Assembly (NCBI GenBank): GCA_937902115.1
Contig: CALGSR010000104.1
Coordinates: forward strand, 1-15,449
Origin: an uncultured Bacillus sp.
GTDB taxonomy: Bacteria > Bacillota > Bacilli > Bacillales > Cytobacillaceae
Reading direction: 5' to 3'
Length of the DNA: 15,449 nucleotides
Shown: piece after piece, positions 6,094-14,502 of the stretch
Layout: the number at the start of each line of letters is the position of its first letter
Numbering within the stretch: the first letter of the stretch is position 1
Made by a program: the position numbers and the translations under genes
The notes under the pieces: model-generated
Database searches by the model: none
Told to the model about the DNA's origin: nothing
The model's input: the letters and a program-made list of their open reading frames with translations, nothing else

Positions 6094-7821
6094 ATGTTGC
6101 AGGAAACTGCCTTTGCCGGGAAAAAGGCCAACAAACAACCGATTAACGGAGCAGAACTATTTTTACAGGCTTTGGAAGAGGAAAATGTAGATGTCATTTT
6201 TGGATATCCTGGTGGAGCTGTCTTACCGATTTATGACAAAATCTACGATTCAAAGATTCGTCACATTCTGCCGCGTCACGAACAAGGAGCTATTCATGCG
6301 GCGGAAGGCTATGCAAGAATTTCAGGTAAGCCAGGAGTTGTCATTGTTACATCTGGACCAGGGGCTACAAATGTTGTTACAGGACTCGCGGACGCCATGA
6401 TGGATTCGATTCCATTAGTAGTATTTACAGGCCAGGTTGCTACAAGTGTAATTGGAACGGACGCATTCCAGGAGGCAGATATTCTTGGGATTACAACTCC
6501 AATTACAAAACACAATTTTCAATTACGCGATGTTAATGATATTTCTCGTGTCATTAAAGAAGCATTTTATATTGCATCAACAGGTCGTCCAGGACCGGTA
6601 TTAATTGACTTTCCAAAAGATATTGCGACAGCTGTTGCCGAAGCACAGACAAAAGCAGAAGTAAATCTTCCAGGCTATCAACCAACACTTCAGCCAAATT
6701 ACTTGCAAATCCGTAAATTAACAGAGGCTGTAAGTAGAGCAAAAAAACCTATTATTTTAGCTGGTGCCGGTATTCTACATTCTAAAGCGACTGCAGAATT
6801 AAAGGAATACGCGGAACAGCAAAATATCCCGGTTGTTCACACTTTACTTGGATTAGGCGGATTTCCGGCGGATCATAAATTATTTACTGGTATGGGCGGT
6901 ATGCACGGATGCTATGCTGCAAATATGGCGATGTATGAATGTGATTTATTAATCAATGTGGGGGCGCGCTTTGACGATCGGTTAACAGGCAGCTTAGAGC
7001 ACTTTGCTCCTAATGCAACGGTCGCTCATATTGATATTGATCCTGCAGAAATCGGCAAAAATATTCCAACAAAAATTCCGGTTGTAGCGGATGCAAAAGA
7101 GGCGCTGAAGCAATTAATCGCACAACAAGGCAAGCAGCCTGTACATCAGGAATGGGTTGAAAAGGTTAATAAATGGAAAAAAGACTACCCATATTATTGT
7201 GACGATGCGAACTGTGAACAGTTAAAACCACAGAATATCTTGAAGATGCTTTATGAAAAAACAAATGGGGAAGCCGTTGTCGTTACAGATGTTGGACAGC
7301 ATCAAATGTGGGCTGCACAATATTATGAATTTAAAGAAGCAGACAGATGGGTTACATCAGGCGGTCTAGGAACCATGGGATTCGGACTTCCTGCTAGTAT
7401 TGGAGCGCAAATTGCCGCACCGGACAAAGTGGTTATTTCCGTACTTGGAGATGGCGGTTTCCAAATGAATCCACAAGAGCTTGCTGTTATCAGAGAACAT
7501 AATCTTCCTGTGAAAATTGTGATTATCAATAACATGGCACTTGGAATGGTTAGACAATGGCAGGAACTTTTCTTTGAAAAGCGTTATTCACACAGTGTTA
7601 TACCGGGACAGCCAGATTTTGTAAAGCTAGCTGATGCATTCGGAATAAAAGGTTACCGAATTCAAACAAACGAAGAAGCAAATACTATTTTAGATGAAGT
7701 ATTGAAAAACAATGAACCTGTTGTACTAGACTTTAGAGTAGACCCAGGTGAAAATGTTTACCCTATGATTCCATCAGGGAAAGGACTACATGAAATGGTA
7801 GGTGTAAAACCAAATGAATAA
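6094..7821 (+). CDS. ilvB: Acetolactate synthase, large (catalytic) subunit
   Basis: ThDP-, FAD- and Mg-dependent acetohydroxyacid synthase. It condenses two pyruvates to 2-acetolactate (valine/leucine branch) or pyruvate and 2-ketobutyrate to acetohydroxybutyrate (isoleucine branch). It has 575 residues. The N-terminal pyrimidine-binding domain carries the catalytic Glu63 in PRHEQGAIHAAEGYAR. A central FAD-binding domain includes GGMHGCYAANMAM. The C-terminal domain has the ThDP/Mg motif GDGGFQMNPQELAV followed by IINNMALGMVRQWQ. ATG 6094 follows GGAGG (6081-6085) at 8 nt. It is the first gene of the operon and overlaps ilvH by 8 nt. It is distinct from catabolic AlsS because of the ilvH partner and the FAD region. 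Confidence 0.97.
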   Translation: MLQETAFAGKKANKQPINGAELFLQALEEENVDVIFGYPGGAVLPIYDKIYDSKIRHILPRHEQGAIHAAEGYARISGKPGVVIVTSGPGATNVVTGLADAMMDSIPLVVFTGQVATSVIGTDAFQEADILGITTPITKHNFQLRDVNDISRVIKEAFYIASTGRPGPVLIDFPKDIATAVAEAQTKAEVNLPGYQPTLQPNYLQIRKLTEAVSRAKKPIILAGAGILHSKATAELKEYAEQQNIPVVHTLLGLGGFPADHKLFTGMGGMHGCYAANMAMYECDLLINVGARFDDRLTGSLEHFAPNATVAHIDIDPAEIGKNIPTKIPVVADAKEALKQLIAQQGKQPVHQEWVEKVNKWKKDYPYYCDDANCEQLKPQNILKMLYEKTNGEAVVVTDVGQHQMWAAQYYEFKEADRWVTSGGLGTMGFGLPASIGAQIAAPDKVVISVLGDGGFQMNPQELAVIREHNLPVKIVIINNMALGMVRQWQELFFEKRYSHSVIPGQPDFVKLADAFGIKGYRIQTNEEANTILDEVLKNNEPVVLDFRVDPGENVYPMIPSGKGLHEMVGVKPNE

Positions 7822-8332
7822 AAGGATTATTAGTTTAACTGTACTCAATCGCCCAGGTGTATTAAATCGTATTACGAATTTATTTTCCAAAAGAAATTAC
7901 AATATCGAGAGTATTTCAGTAGGACTTTCTGAACAAGAAGGTGTTTCAAGAATTACCTGTGTTGTGCTTGTGGACGATGAAAGAATCATTGAACAAATCA
8001 CGAAGCAGTTAAACAAACAAATCGATGTTTTGAAGGTAGTGGATATTACGGATCAATCCATCGTTGCACGTGAACTCGCTTTAATTAAAGTACCTACACT
8101 CCCGACAACAAGGAATGAAATTTATTCGTTAATTGAACCATTCCGTGCTTCGATTGTCGACGTTAGTAAAGACAGCATTGTTATTCAAATTACGGGAGAG
8201 TCGGAGAAAATTGAAGCTTTTATTGAGTTGATTAAACCATATGGCATTAAAGAACTTGCCAGAACAGGTACAACTGCTTTCCCTCGAGGAATGCAACTGC
8301 AATCAAACTCGCCAAAGGTATCCATTGTCTGA
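7814..8332 (+). CDS. ilvH: Acetolactate synthase, small (regulatory) subunit
   Basis: Regulatory partner of IlvB that raises activity and confers valine feedback inhibition. It has 172 residues. An N-terminal ACT domain is visible (ISLTVLNRPGVLNRITNLF, then YNIESISVG), with the Gly-containing effector-binding turn NRPGVLNRI. The C-terminal ACT-like domain holds LIEPFRASIVDVSKDSIVIQ and ends with ELARTGTTAFPRG, characteristic of IlvN/IlvH. The start ATG lies inside the end of ilvB (8-nt overlap), with an AGGTG upstream, suggesting translational coupling for subunit stoichiometry. Often named ilvN. Confidence 0.96.
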   Translation: MNKRIISLTVLNRPGVLNRITNLFSKRNYNIESISVGLSEQEGVSRITCVVLVDDERIIEQITKQLNKQIDVLKVVDITDQSIVARELALIKVPTLPTTRNEIYSLIEPFRASIVDVSKDSIVIQITGESEKIEAFIELIKPYGIKELARTGTTAFPRGMQLQSNSPKVSIV

Positions 8333-8360
8333 TTAGAAAAAATTGAAAATTTGTTAATCC

Positions 8361-8398
8361 CCTGTTATCGGCTCGTTTAGAGAATTCCGTAAAACAGG
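8361..8398 (+). other. Stem-loop in the ilvH-ilvC spacer
   Basis: A three-part hairpin: CCTGTT/AACAGG (8361-8366 with 8393-8398), CGG/CCG and CTC/GAG, separated by small internal loops. It has no T-tract, so it is not a terminator. The B. subtilis ilv-leu mRNA is known to be cleaved into segments of different stability, and a structure just upstream of ilvC could mark a processing or 5'-protection site. That role is inference. Confidence 0.4.
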
Positions 8399-8487
8399 AA
8401 ATTATATATAAGAATTACACATACTTTAGTTATGGATGTAATCGAAAAAAACACTAAATTATTTATTAGAGAGGAAGTATTATCACA

Positions 8488-9513
8488 ATGGCAAAAATGT
8501 ACTATAACGGAGACGCAAATGCAGAATTTTTAAATGGAAAAACAGTAGCAGTAATTGGATATGGCTCACAAGGTCATGCTCACTCTTTAAATATGAAAGA
8601 AAGCGGAGTAAATGTAATTATTGGTCTTCGTAAAGGACGTTCTTGGGACCGTGCAGTAGAAGCTGGTTTCGATGTATATACAGTTGCAGAAGCAACAGCT
8701 AAAGCAGATGTAGTTATGATCCTATTACCGGACGAGCAGCAAGCAAAAGTGTATAAAGAAGAAATCGAACCAAACCTAAAAGGTCAAGCATTAATGTTCG
8801 CTCACGGTTTCAACGTTCACTTCAACCAAATTGTACCTCCGGCAGATTGCGATGTTCTATTAGTTGCTCCTAAAGGACCAGGACACTTAGTAAGAAGAAC
8901 ATACACTGAAGGTGCTGGCGTTCCTGCAATCTTCGCAATTTATCAAGATGTAACAGGAACTGCAAAAGAATTAGCATTATCTTATGCTTGCGCAATCGGT
9001 TCATTGCGTGCTGGTGGACTTGAAACAACATTCCAAGAAGAAACTGAAACAGACCTATTTGGTGAGCAAGCAGTTCTTTGCGGTGGTTTAACTTCTCTAA
9101 TCAAAGCAGGTTTTGAAACTCTTGTTGAAGCTGGCTACCAACCAGAAGTTGCTTACTTCGAATGTCTACACGAAATTAAATTAATCATTGACCTGATCTA
9201 CGAAGGTGGACTAGAAAACATGCGTTATTCTATCTCTGATACAGCAGAATGGGGAGACTTTGTAAGCGGACCACGTGTAGTAGATGCAAGAGTGAAAGAA
9301 ACAATGAAAGAGGTTCTTAAAGACATTCAAACAGGTGAGTTTGCTAAGGGTTGGATCTTAGAAAACCAAACAAACCGTCCAAAGTATACTGCAATTAAAA
9401 ACAGTGAAAGTAAACACCAAATCGAAGTCGTTGGCCGTGAACTAAGAAAAATGATGCCATTTGTAAACGACGCACGTAAAAAGGAAGAGGTGGTGGGTAG
9501 TGCAAAAAATTAA
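8488..9513 (+). CDS. ilvC: Ketol-acid reductoisomerase (NADP+), class I
   Basis: Mg- and NADPH-dependent isomerisation and reduction of 2-acetolactate or acetohydroxybutyrate to the dihydroxy acids. It has 341 residues, typical of class I. The Rossmann motif GYGSQGHAHSLN is at 24-35, with NADPH-selective residues in GLRKGRSWD (46-54). Catalytic His106 lies in FAHGFNV. Metal ligands are in ETETDLFGEQ (D189, E193) and FECLHEIK (E225, E229), and the substrate loop is MRYSISDTAE. ATG follows GAGGAAG at 10 nt. Codon use looks optimised compared with ilvB and leuA (more TTC, CGT and GGT), suggesting high expression. The leuA start overlaps its 3' end by 14 nt. Confidence 0.97.
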   Translation: MAKMYYNGDANAEFLNGKTVAVIGYGSQGHAHSLNMKESGVNVIIGLRKGRSWDRAVEAGFDVYTVAEATAKADVVMILLPDEQQAKVYKEEIEPNLKGQALMFAHGFNVHFNQIVPPADCDVLLVAPKGPGHLVRRTYTEGAGVPAIFAIYQDVTGTAKELALSYACAIGSLRAGGLETTFQEETETDLFGEQAVLCGGLTSLIKAGFETLVEAGYQPEVAYFECLHEIKLIIDLIYEGGLENMRYSISDTAEWGDFVSGPRVVDARVKETMKEVLKDIQTGEFAKGWILENQTNRPKYTAIKNSESKHQIEVVGRELRKMMPFVNDARKKEEVVGSAKN

Positions 9514-11050
9514 GATTTTTGATACAACACTAAGAGACGGTGAACAAACTGCCGGTGTTAATCTTAATTTTTCCGAAAAACTACAAATCGCTAAACAACT
9601 TGAACGCTTAAATGTTGATATTATCGAGGCTGGCTTTCCAGCAGCCTCAAAGGGTGATTTTGCCTCTGTTCGTGAAATTGCCAATACAATCCGAAATTGC
9701 TCAGTAACAGGTTTGGCTCGTTGCTTGCAAAAGGATATGGATATTGCATGGGAAGCTTTAAAGGATGGAGCGGAACCACGGATTCACATTTTCCTTGCGA
9801 CATCTCCGATTCACCGCCAGTACAAGCTGAATATGACAAAGGAACAGGTTATCGAGAATTCTGTTGCAGCGGTTAAATACGCTGCAGCAAGATTCCCGCA
9901 TGTTCAATGGTCAGCGGAAGATGCGAGCCGGACAGAACTGGACTTTTTGGCTGAAATCATTGAAGAAGTCATTAAAGCTGGTGCAACGGTTGTCAATCTG
10001 CCTGATACAGTTGGATACGGTACACCTGGGGAATACGGCCAGATGTTTAAATATGTAAGAGAACACGTTCCTTCTATTGATAAGGTTTCTCTTTCCACAC
10101 ATTGCCATGATGACTTAGGCATGGCTGTTGCTAATTCGCTTGCAGCTGTTGAAAATGGAGCCACACAAGTTGAAGGTGCGATAAATGGAATCGGTGAAAG
10201 AGCAGGAAACACGGCACTAGAGGAACTTGCAGTTGCTCTTCATATTCGAAATGATTATTACAAGATTGGTACTCGCCTTAATCTACAGGAAATCAGCAGA
10301 ACCTCCAGTATTGTCAGTAAGTTAACCGGAATGCCGGTGCCTGCGAATAAAGCCGTTATTGGTAAAAATGCTTTTGCCCACGAGTCCGGTATTCACCAGG
10401 ATGGCGTGTTGAAAGAAAAAACAACATACGAAATCATTACACCGGAATTAGTCGGTGTAACCTCCAATTCATTGGTGCTGGGCAAACACTCAGGGCGTCA
10501 TGCTTTTAAAAACCGTTTAGTTGAGCTTGGCTTAGTTACGGAAGAAGAAAATGTCGACCATCTATTCCGGGTATTCAAAGATTTAGCTGACAGGAAAAAG
10601 GAAATGACAGATGATGATTTAGTTTCTATTGTGCTTGAGGATAAAATATCCAAGGATGAAGAAACATTCTATCAGTTAGTGAATGTGCAAATCCAAAGCG
10701 GTGAAACCTCAGAACATACAGCATCTGTTACATTATCCGGCGGAAATAATGGCGTGATCCAGAAAACAGGAACAGGTTCTGGAAGCATTGAGGCCCTCTA
10801 TAACACCTTAGAACAATGTGTAGAGGAAACCGTTAATTTATTAGATTACCGCATTCAATCAGTAGGAGCCGGAAGAGACGCTTTAGCTCAAGTGTTTGTA
10901 AAAATGAGCTGTTCTGGCATGGAAACAAGTGGACGCGGACTGGCTCAAGATGTATTGGAAGCTTCTGCTAAAGCTTACTTAAATGCGATTAATAGAGTTA
11001 TTTATTTAAAAGAATCAATTGAAACTGATTCTGAGACTAAGACTGTATAA
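9500..11050 (+). CDS. leuA: 2-isopropylmalate synthase
   Basis: First committed step of leucine synthesis: acetyl-CoA plus 2-ketoisovalerate to 2-isopropylmalate, normally leucine-inhibited. It has 516 residues. The N-terminal TIM barrel has FDTTLRDGEQTAG (catalytic Arg12, metal-binding Asp13), STHCHDDLG (metal ligands H201 and H203) and GIGERAGN (N237). A linker with GKNAFAHESGIHQDG leads to the C-terminal regulatory domain (about 390-505), with VNVQIQSGE and the glycine-rich SGGNNGVIQKTGTGSGSIEA. The start is GTG at 9500, chosen for the MQKIKIFDTT N-terminus and SD GAGGTGG 6 nt upstream; it lies within the last codons of ilvC (14-nt overlap), implying coupled translation. Differs from citramalate and homocitrate synthases by context and length. 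Confidence 0.96.
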   Translation: MQKIKIFDTTLRDGEQTAGVNLNFSEKLQIAKQLERLNVDIIEAGFPAASKGDFASVREIANTIRNCSVTGLARCLQKDMDIAWEALKDGAEPRIHIFLATSPIHRQYKLNMTKEQVIENSVAAVKYAAARFPHVQWSAEDASRTELDFLAEIIEEVIKAGATVVNLPDTVGYGTPGEYGQMFKYVREHVPSIDKVSLSTHCHDDLGMAVANSLAAVENGATQVEGAINGIGERAGNTALEELAVALHIRNDYYKIGTRLNLQEISRTSSIVSKLTGMPVPANKAVIGKNAFAHESGIHQDGVLKEKTTYEIITPELVGVTSNSLVLGKHSGRHAFKNRLVELGLVTEEENVDHLFRVFKDLADRKKEMTDDDLVSIVLEDKISKDEETFYQLVNVQIQSGETSEHTASVTLSGGNNGVIQKTGTGSGSIEALYNTLEQCVEETVNLLDYRIQSVGAGRDALAQVFVKMSCSGMETSGRGLAQDVLEASAKAYLNAINRVIYLKESIETDSETKTV

Positions 11051-11058
11051 TGATTAGT

Positions 11059-11107
11059 GAGATACCCAGGTTTTTTCTAATACCCTGGTATCTCCTGTTA
11101 TTTTTTT
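11059..11107 (+). terminator. Terminator-like hairpin between leuA and leuB
   Basis: An 11-bp stem (GAGATACC plus AGG with one bulged C, 11059-11070, paired with 11084-11094) has a 13-nt T-rich loop. It is followed after 6 nt by a run of seven Ts (11101-11107). The T-run offset makes it a weak terminator, or a 3'-protecting structure. It sits 9 nt after the leuA stop, inside the operon. Confidence 0.5.
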
Positions 11108-11142
11108 GTTATAGATGATAGGAAATCGTCGGAGGGATAACC

Positions 11143-12205
11143 ATGGAGAAAAGAATCGCAGTATTGCCAGGAGATGGTATTGGCAAAGAGATAATACAGG
11201 GCGCGATCGAGATACTACAAACAGTAGCCGAACGCTTCGGACATGAATTTTCTTTTACATATGGAGAACTTGGCGGGTCGGCCTATGATGCTACCGGAGT
11301 TCCGCTGCCGGAGGCTACGATCAGTCTTTGCAAGGAAAGTGATGCCATTCTTCTTGGTGCTGTCGGAGGTCGACAATATGATACGCTGCCGGTACATCTT
11401 CGTCCTGAACAAGGGCTATTACAAATCCGCAGGGAATTAAATCTTTTTGCTAATTTACGTCCAACCACTTACTATGAGAGCTTGGCAGACTCTTCTCCTT
11501 TAAGAAAAGATATTATTGAAGGCGTAGATTTATTAATGGTTCGTGAATTAACGGGCGGAATTTATTTTGGGAAACCGAGAGAACGCCGCGAAGTTGATGG
11601 GAAAGTGGCCGTTGTAGATACCCTTTATTATGAAACGAGTGCTTCGCAAAGCATTTGAATTAGCTGCAACAAGAAGAAAGAAAGTTACTTCTATTGATAA
11701 AGCAAATGTACTAGAATCAAGCCGGGTTTGGCGTGAAACGGCGATTGAAATTAGCAAGGAATTTCCAGATGTTACGTTAGAACATATGCTGGTTGATAAC
11801 GGAGCGATGCAATTAGTTCGTAACCCTAAACAATTTGATGTCGTTGTGACAGAAAATATGTTTGGTGATATTTTGAGCGATGAAGCATCAGTATTAACAG
11901 GCTCGCTTGGTATGCTTTCATCTGCAAGTTTATCTGAAAATGGTCCATTCCTATATGAACCTGCTCACGGATCAGCTCCGGATATTGCCGGCAAAAATAT
12001 AGCTAATCCGCTTGCAACCATGTTATCAGCAGCAATGATGCTTCGTATTTCTTTTGGTCTTGAAAAAGAAGCTGCAGTTATTGAGAATGCGATTAATGAA
12101 GTACTAGATGCAGGCTATAGAACTGGTGATTTAATGTCAGAAGGCAAGAAACTTGTTTCCACTACTGAAATGACTGCTCAAGTAAAATCAGTTATTTTAA
12201 AATAA
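11143..12205 (+). pseudogene. leuB: 3-isopropylmalate dehydrogenase, disrupted by a frame-shifting deletion
   Basis: LeuB oxidatively decarboxylates 3-isopropylmalate to 2-ketoisocaproate with NAD. The first frame (11143-11658) is typical LeuB through residue 163: LPGDGIGKEI, the substrate loop LRPEQGLLQIRRELNLFANLRP (here given as LRPEQGLLQIRREL), VRELTGGIYFG with catalytic Tyr141, and VVDTLYY. It then reads ETSASQSI and stops. The +1 frame resumes at about 11633 with KRVLRKAFELAATRR, the catalytic Lys in SIDKANV, the metal Asp segment GDILSDEAS, and HGSAPDIAGK. Alignment with remembered B. subtilis LeuB (DTLFY-KRTEI-ERVIR) leaves five residues missing where one base remains, implying a 14-nt deletion near 11629-11633. 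Neither half has a full active site. The rest is undecayed, so the event is recent or an assembly error. SD GGAGGG precedes ATG 11143. Confidence 0.9.
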
Positions 12206-12236
12206 TGAAACGGTTGCCGAAATGATGGATGCAGAA

Positions 12237-12322
12237 TTTCGATCCTGAATTTAACTGTTGTTAAAGCATACCATCGTACGATATTTTGGTATTTAGAGTT
12301 AAACAACTCTAACGAATCGAAA
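12237..12322 (+). other. Cloverleaf-like RNA fold predicted in the leuB-leuC spacer
   Basis: A 7-bp closing helix TTTCGAT/ATCGAAA (12237-12243 with 12316-12322) encloses three perfect-stem hairpins in close succession. These are TTTAAC-tgtt-GTTAAA (12250-12265), ATACCA...TGGTAT (12268-12292, with the palindrome ATCGTACGAT in its loop) and TTAGAGTT-aaac-AACTCTAA (12293-12312). Helices two and three abut. It is not a tRNA: no T-loop or CCA is present. Pairings are by eye in AT-rich sequence; function unknown. Confidence 0.35.
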
Positions 12323-12328
12323 ATAAAT

Positions 12329-12384
12329 AATTCCTGCAGACTGAATGAGAACGTAAAATCGCATACAGTTATGCAGGAATTTTA
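12329..12384 (+). other. Long hairpin upstream of leuC
   Basis: A perfect 10-bp inverted repeat AATTCCTGCA/TGCAGGAATT (12329-12338 with 12372-12381) is extended inward by ACTG/CAGT (12340-12343 with 12366-12369) across a small bulge. A short TTTT (12380-12383) overlaps the stem end. It ends about 30 nt before the leuC ribosome binding site. It could be a weak terminator, an mRNA protection element, or the downstream part of the structure at 12237-12322. Confidence 0.5.
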
Positions 12385-12424
12385 ACATTCACACTAGTCC
12401 ATTAAATATTTAAGGGGGAGCGAG

Positions 12425-13822
12425 ATGGGAAAGTCTATTATTGATAAAGTCTGGGAAAAGCATGTTGTCCATCAAGAAGAAGGTAAACCAGATTTATTAT
12501 ACATCGATCTACATTTAGTTCATGAAGTCACATCACCACAGGCATTTTCAGGACTTCGAATGAAAGGACGTAAAGTCAGAAGACCTGATAAAACATTTGC
12601 GACAATGGACCATAACGTACCAACTAAGAACCGTTTTGTCATTGAAGATGAAGTAGCGCTTAATCAAATGACAACACTGGAGAAAAACTGTAAGGAATTC
12701 GGTGTTCCATTAGCAGGTCTAGATAGCCCTGAGCAAGGAATCGTTCACGTGATCGGACCTGAATTAGGTTTAACACAGCCTGGAAAAACAATTGTTTGCG
12801 GCGACAGTCATACAGCTACACATGGTGCATTTGGAGCGTTGGCATTTGGAATTGGTACAAGTGAAGTTGAACATGTCATGGCAACTCAAACGATTTGGCA
12901 ATCAAAGCCGAAAACATTGAAGGTAGAAGTGAACGGGAAATTAGCAGCAGGCGTAACAGCTAAAGACGTTATTCTTTATATTCTCGGCAAATACGGCGTT
13001 GATTTCGGTACAGGCCATGTAATTGAGTATTGCGGTGAAGCAATTCGCAATCTATCTATGGAAGAAAGAATGACTGTATGTAATATGTCCATTGAAGGCG
13101 GAGCAAGAGCCGGACTTATAGCACCGGACGAAACGACTTTCTCCTACTTAAAAGGCAGAAAATATGCTCCAAAGAACTTCGAACAAGCTGTTGCCGCATG
13201 GAAAGACCTTGTTTCTGATGAAGATGCTGAATATGATAAGGTCATCACAATCGATGGAACAGATATTGAACCAATGGTTAGCTGGGGTACCAATCCATCA
13301 ATGACTTCTAAAGTCAGCGATCGTATTCCTACACTTGATCAATGTGAAACGGAAACAGACCGCAAAGCATTGGCAAGCGCTTTGCAATACATGGGATTAA
13401 AAGAAGGACAAGCAATCGAAGATATTGCCATCCAACATGTATTTATCGGTTCATGTACAAATTCACGCATTGAAGACCTACGCGGTGCGGCTGTTGTTGC
13501 AAAAGGCAGAAAAGTTCATCCTTCAGTAAGAGCACTTGTTGTTCCTGGTTCACAGCAGGTGAAAAAACAAGCAGAAGAAGAAGGCTTAGACAAGATTTTC
13601 ACTGAAGCCGGCTTCGAATGGAGAGATTCAGGCTGTAGTATGTGTTTAAGCATGAATAATGATGTTGTGCCTTCAGGAGAACACTGTGCCTCGACTTCAA
13701 ACCGTAACTTTGAAGGCAGACAGGGTGCCGGAGCAAGAACACACTTAGTCAGCCCTGAGATGGCTGCAAATGCTGCTATTCACGGAAAATTCGTTGATGT
13801 TCGTAAAGAACTAGTGAAATAA
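12425..13822 (+). CDS. leuC: 3-isopropylmalate dehydratase, large subunit
   Basis: [4Fe-4S] isomerase of the aconitase family; with LeuD it converts 2-isopropylmalate to 3-isopropylmalate via dimethylcitraconate. It has 465 residues, close to the usual 465-472. Cluster cysteines are C344 (FIGSCTNSRIEDL) and C404/C407 (DSGCSMCLSMNND). Other signatures are VCGDSHTATHGAFGALAFG (123-141), the family segment MSIEGGARAGLIAPDE (221-236) and SNRNFEGRQGAGARTHLVSP. ATG 12425 has GGGGGAG (12413-12419) 5 nt upstream. It is separated from the broken leuB by a 219-nt structured spacer and from leuD by 12 nt. Confidence 0.97.
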   Translation: MGKSIIDKVWEKHVVHQEEGKPDLLYIDLHLVHEVTSPQAFSGLRMKGRKVRRPDKTFATMDHNVPTKNRFVIEDEVALNQMTTLEKNCKEFGVPLAGLDSPEQGIVHVIGPELGLTQPGKTIVCGDSHTATHGAFGALAFGIGTSEVEHVMATQTIWQSKPKTLKVEVNGKLAAGVTAKDVILYILGKYGVDFGTGHVIEYCGEAIRNLSMEERMTVCNMSIEGGARAGLIAPDETTFSYLKGRKYAPKNFEQAVAAWKDLVSDEDAEYDKVITIDGTDIEPMVSWGTNPSMTSKVSDRIPTLDQCETETDRKALASALQYMGLKEGQAIEDIAIQHVFIGSCTNSRIEDLRGAAVVAKGRKVHPSVRALVVPGSQQVKKQAEEEGLDKIFTEAGFEWRDSGCSMCLSMNNDVVPSGEHCASTSNRNFEGRQGAGARTHLVSPEMAANAAIHGKFVDVRKELVK

Positions 13823-13834
13823 GGGGGGAAAAAC

Positions 13835-14434
13835 ATGAGCGGATTTACTACACTTACAGGTAAAGCTGTTGCCCTTGACCGGGTAAATGTTGATACAGAC
13901 CAAATTATTCCAAAACAATTTTTAAAGCGTACAGAAAAAACTGGATTTGGACAATTTGTATTTTATGGCTGGCGTTTTAATGAAGACGGTACATTAAACG
14001 CTGATTTTGAATTAAATCAGTCGGAAAACCAAGGTGCTGAAATTCTAGTTGCCAATGAAAACTTCGGTTGCGGCTCATCACGTGAGCACGCACCATGGGC
14101 CCTTCAGGATTACGGATTTAAGGTAGTTATAGCTCCTTCATTTGCTGATATTTTCTTTCAAAACTGCTTGAAAAATGGCATGCTGCCAATCAGACTGGAA
14201 AAAGAGAAAGTAGATTATTTACTTAATGCAGCGAAAAAACAGCCATATGAATTGACTGTTGACTTGGAAAATGCAACCATTTCCGATAACCAAGGATTCT
14301 CATCTCCATTTGCTGTAACAGAATACTGGAAAAAAATGCTGATTAATGGCTGGGATGAAATTGAAATTACTCTTCAGCTTGATGAGGAAATTTCTAAGTA
14401 TGAGCAGCATCTAGAGCAAACAGTTGCAAAATAA
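13835..14434 (+). CDS. leuD: 3-isopropylmalate dehydratase, small subunit
   Basis: Swivel-domain subunit that completes the LeuCD active site. It has 199 residues, the typical length. Signatures are the N-terminal ALDRVNVDTDQIIPKQFLK, the substrate-binding loop ENFGCGSSREHAPWAL (about 73-88) and IAPSFADIFFQNCLKNGMLP. ATG 13835 has AAGGGGGG upstream, spaced about 6 nt, only 12 nt after leuC. It is the last gene of the operon. Confidence 0.97.
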   Translation: MSGFTTLTGKAVALDRVNVDTDQIIPKQFLKRTEKTGFGQFVFYGWRFNEDGTLNADFELNQSENQGAEILVANENFGCGSSREHAPWALQDYGFKVVIAPSFADIFFQNCLKNGMLPIRLEKEKVDYLLNAAKKQPYELTVDLENATISDNQGFSSPFAVTEYWKKMLINGWDEIEITLQLDEEISKYEQHLEQTVAK

Positions 14435-14502
14435 TTCTGGAACCGGAAAAATTCATTATGAAGATTTTTTCTAAAGAGAGTTATCTTTCATACTATTATC
14501 AT

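Noticed and set aside
11629..11660. Programmed ribosomal frameshifting in leuB
   Set aside because: No slippery heptamer is seen at the junction and about five conserved residues are missing, which a one-base slip would not restore.
11630..12205. The second leuB frame as an independent gene starting at ATG 11630
   Set aside because: It begins in the middle of the LeuB fold, has no Shine-Dalgarno, and continues the same family exactly where the first frame stops. A deletion explains it better than two genes.
12237..12322. The leuB-leuC cloverleaf as a tRNA gene
   Set aside because: Despite a 7-bp closing stem and three arms, there is no TTCRANY T-loop, no D-loop conservation, no 7-nt anticodon loop and no CCA.
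12382..12410. Internal promoter for leuC (TTAACA-N15-TAAATA)
   Set aside because: Short spacer, and the start point would fall on the leuC ribosome binding site.
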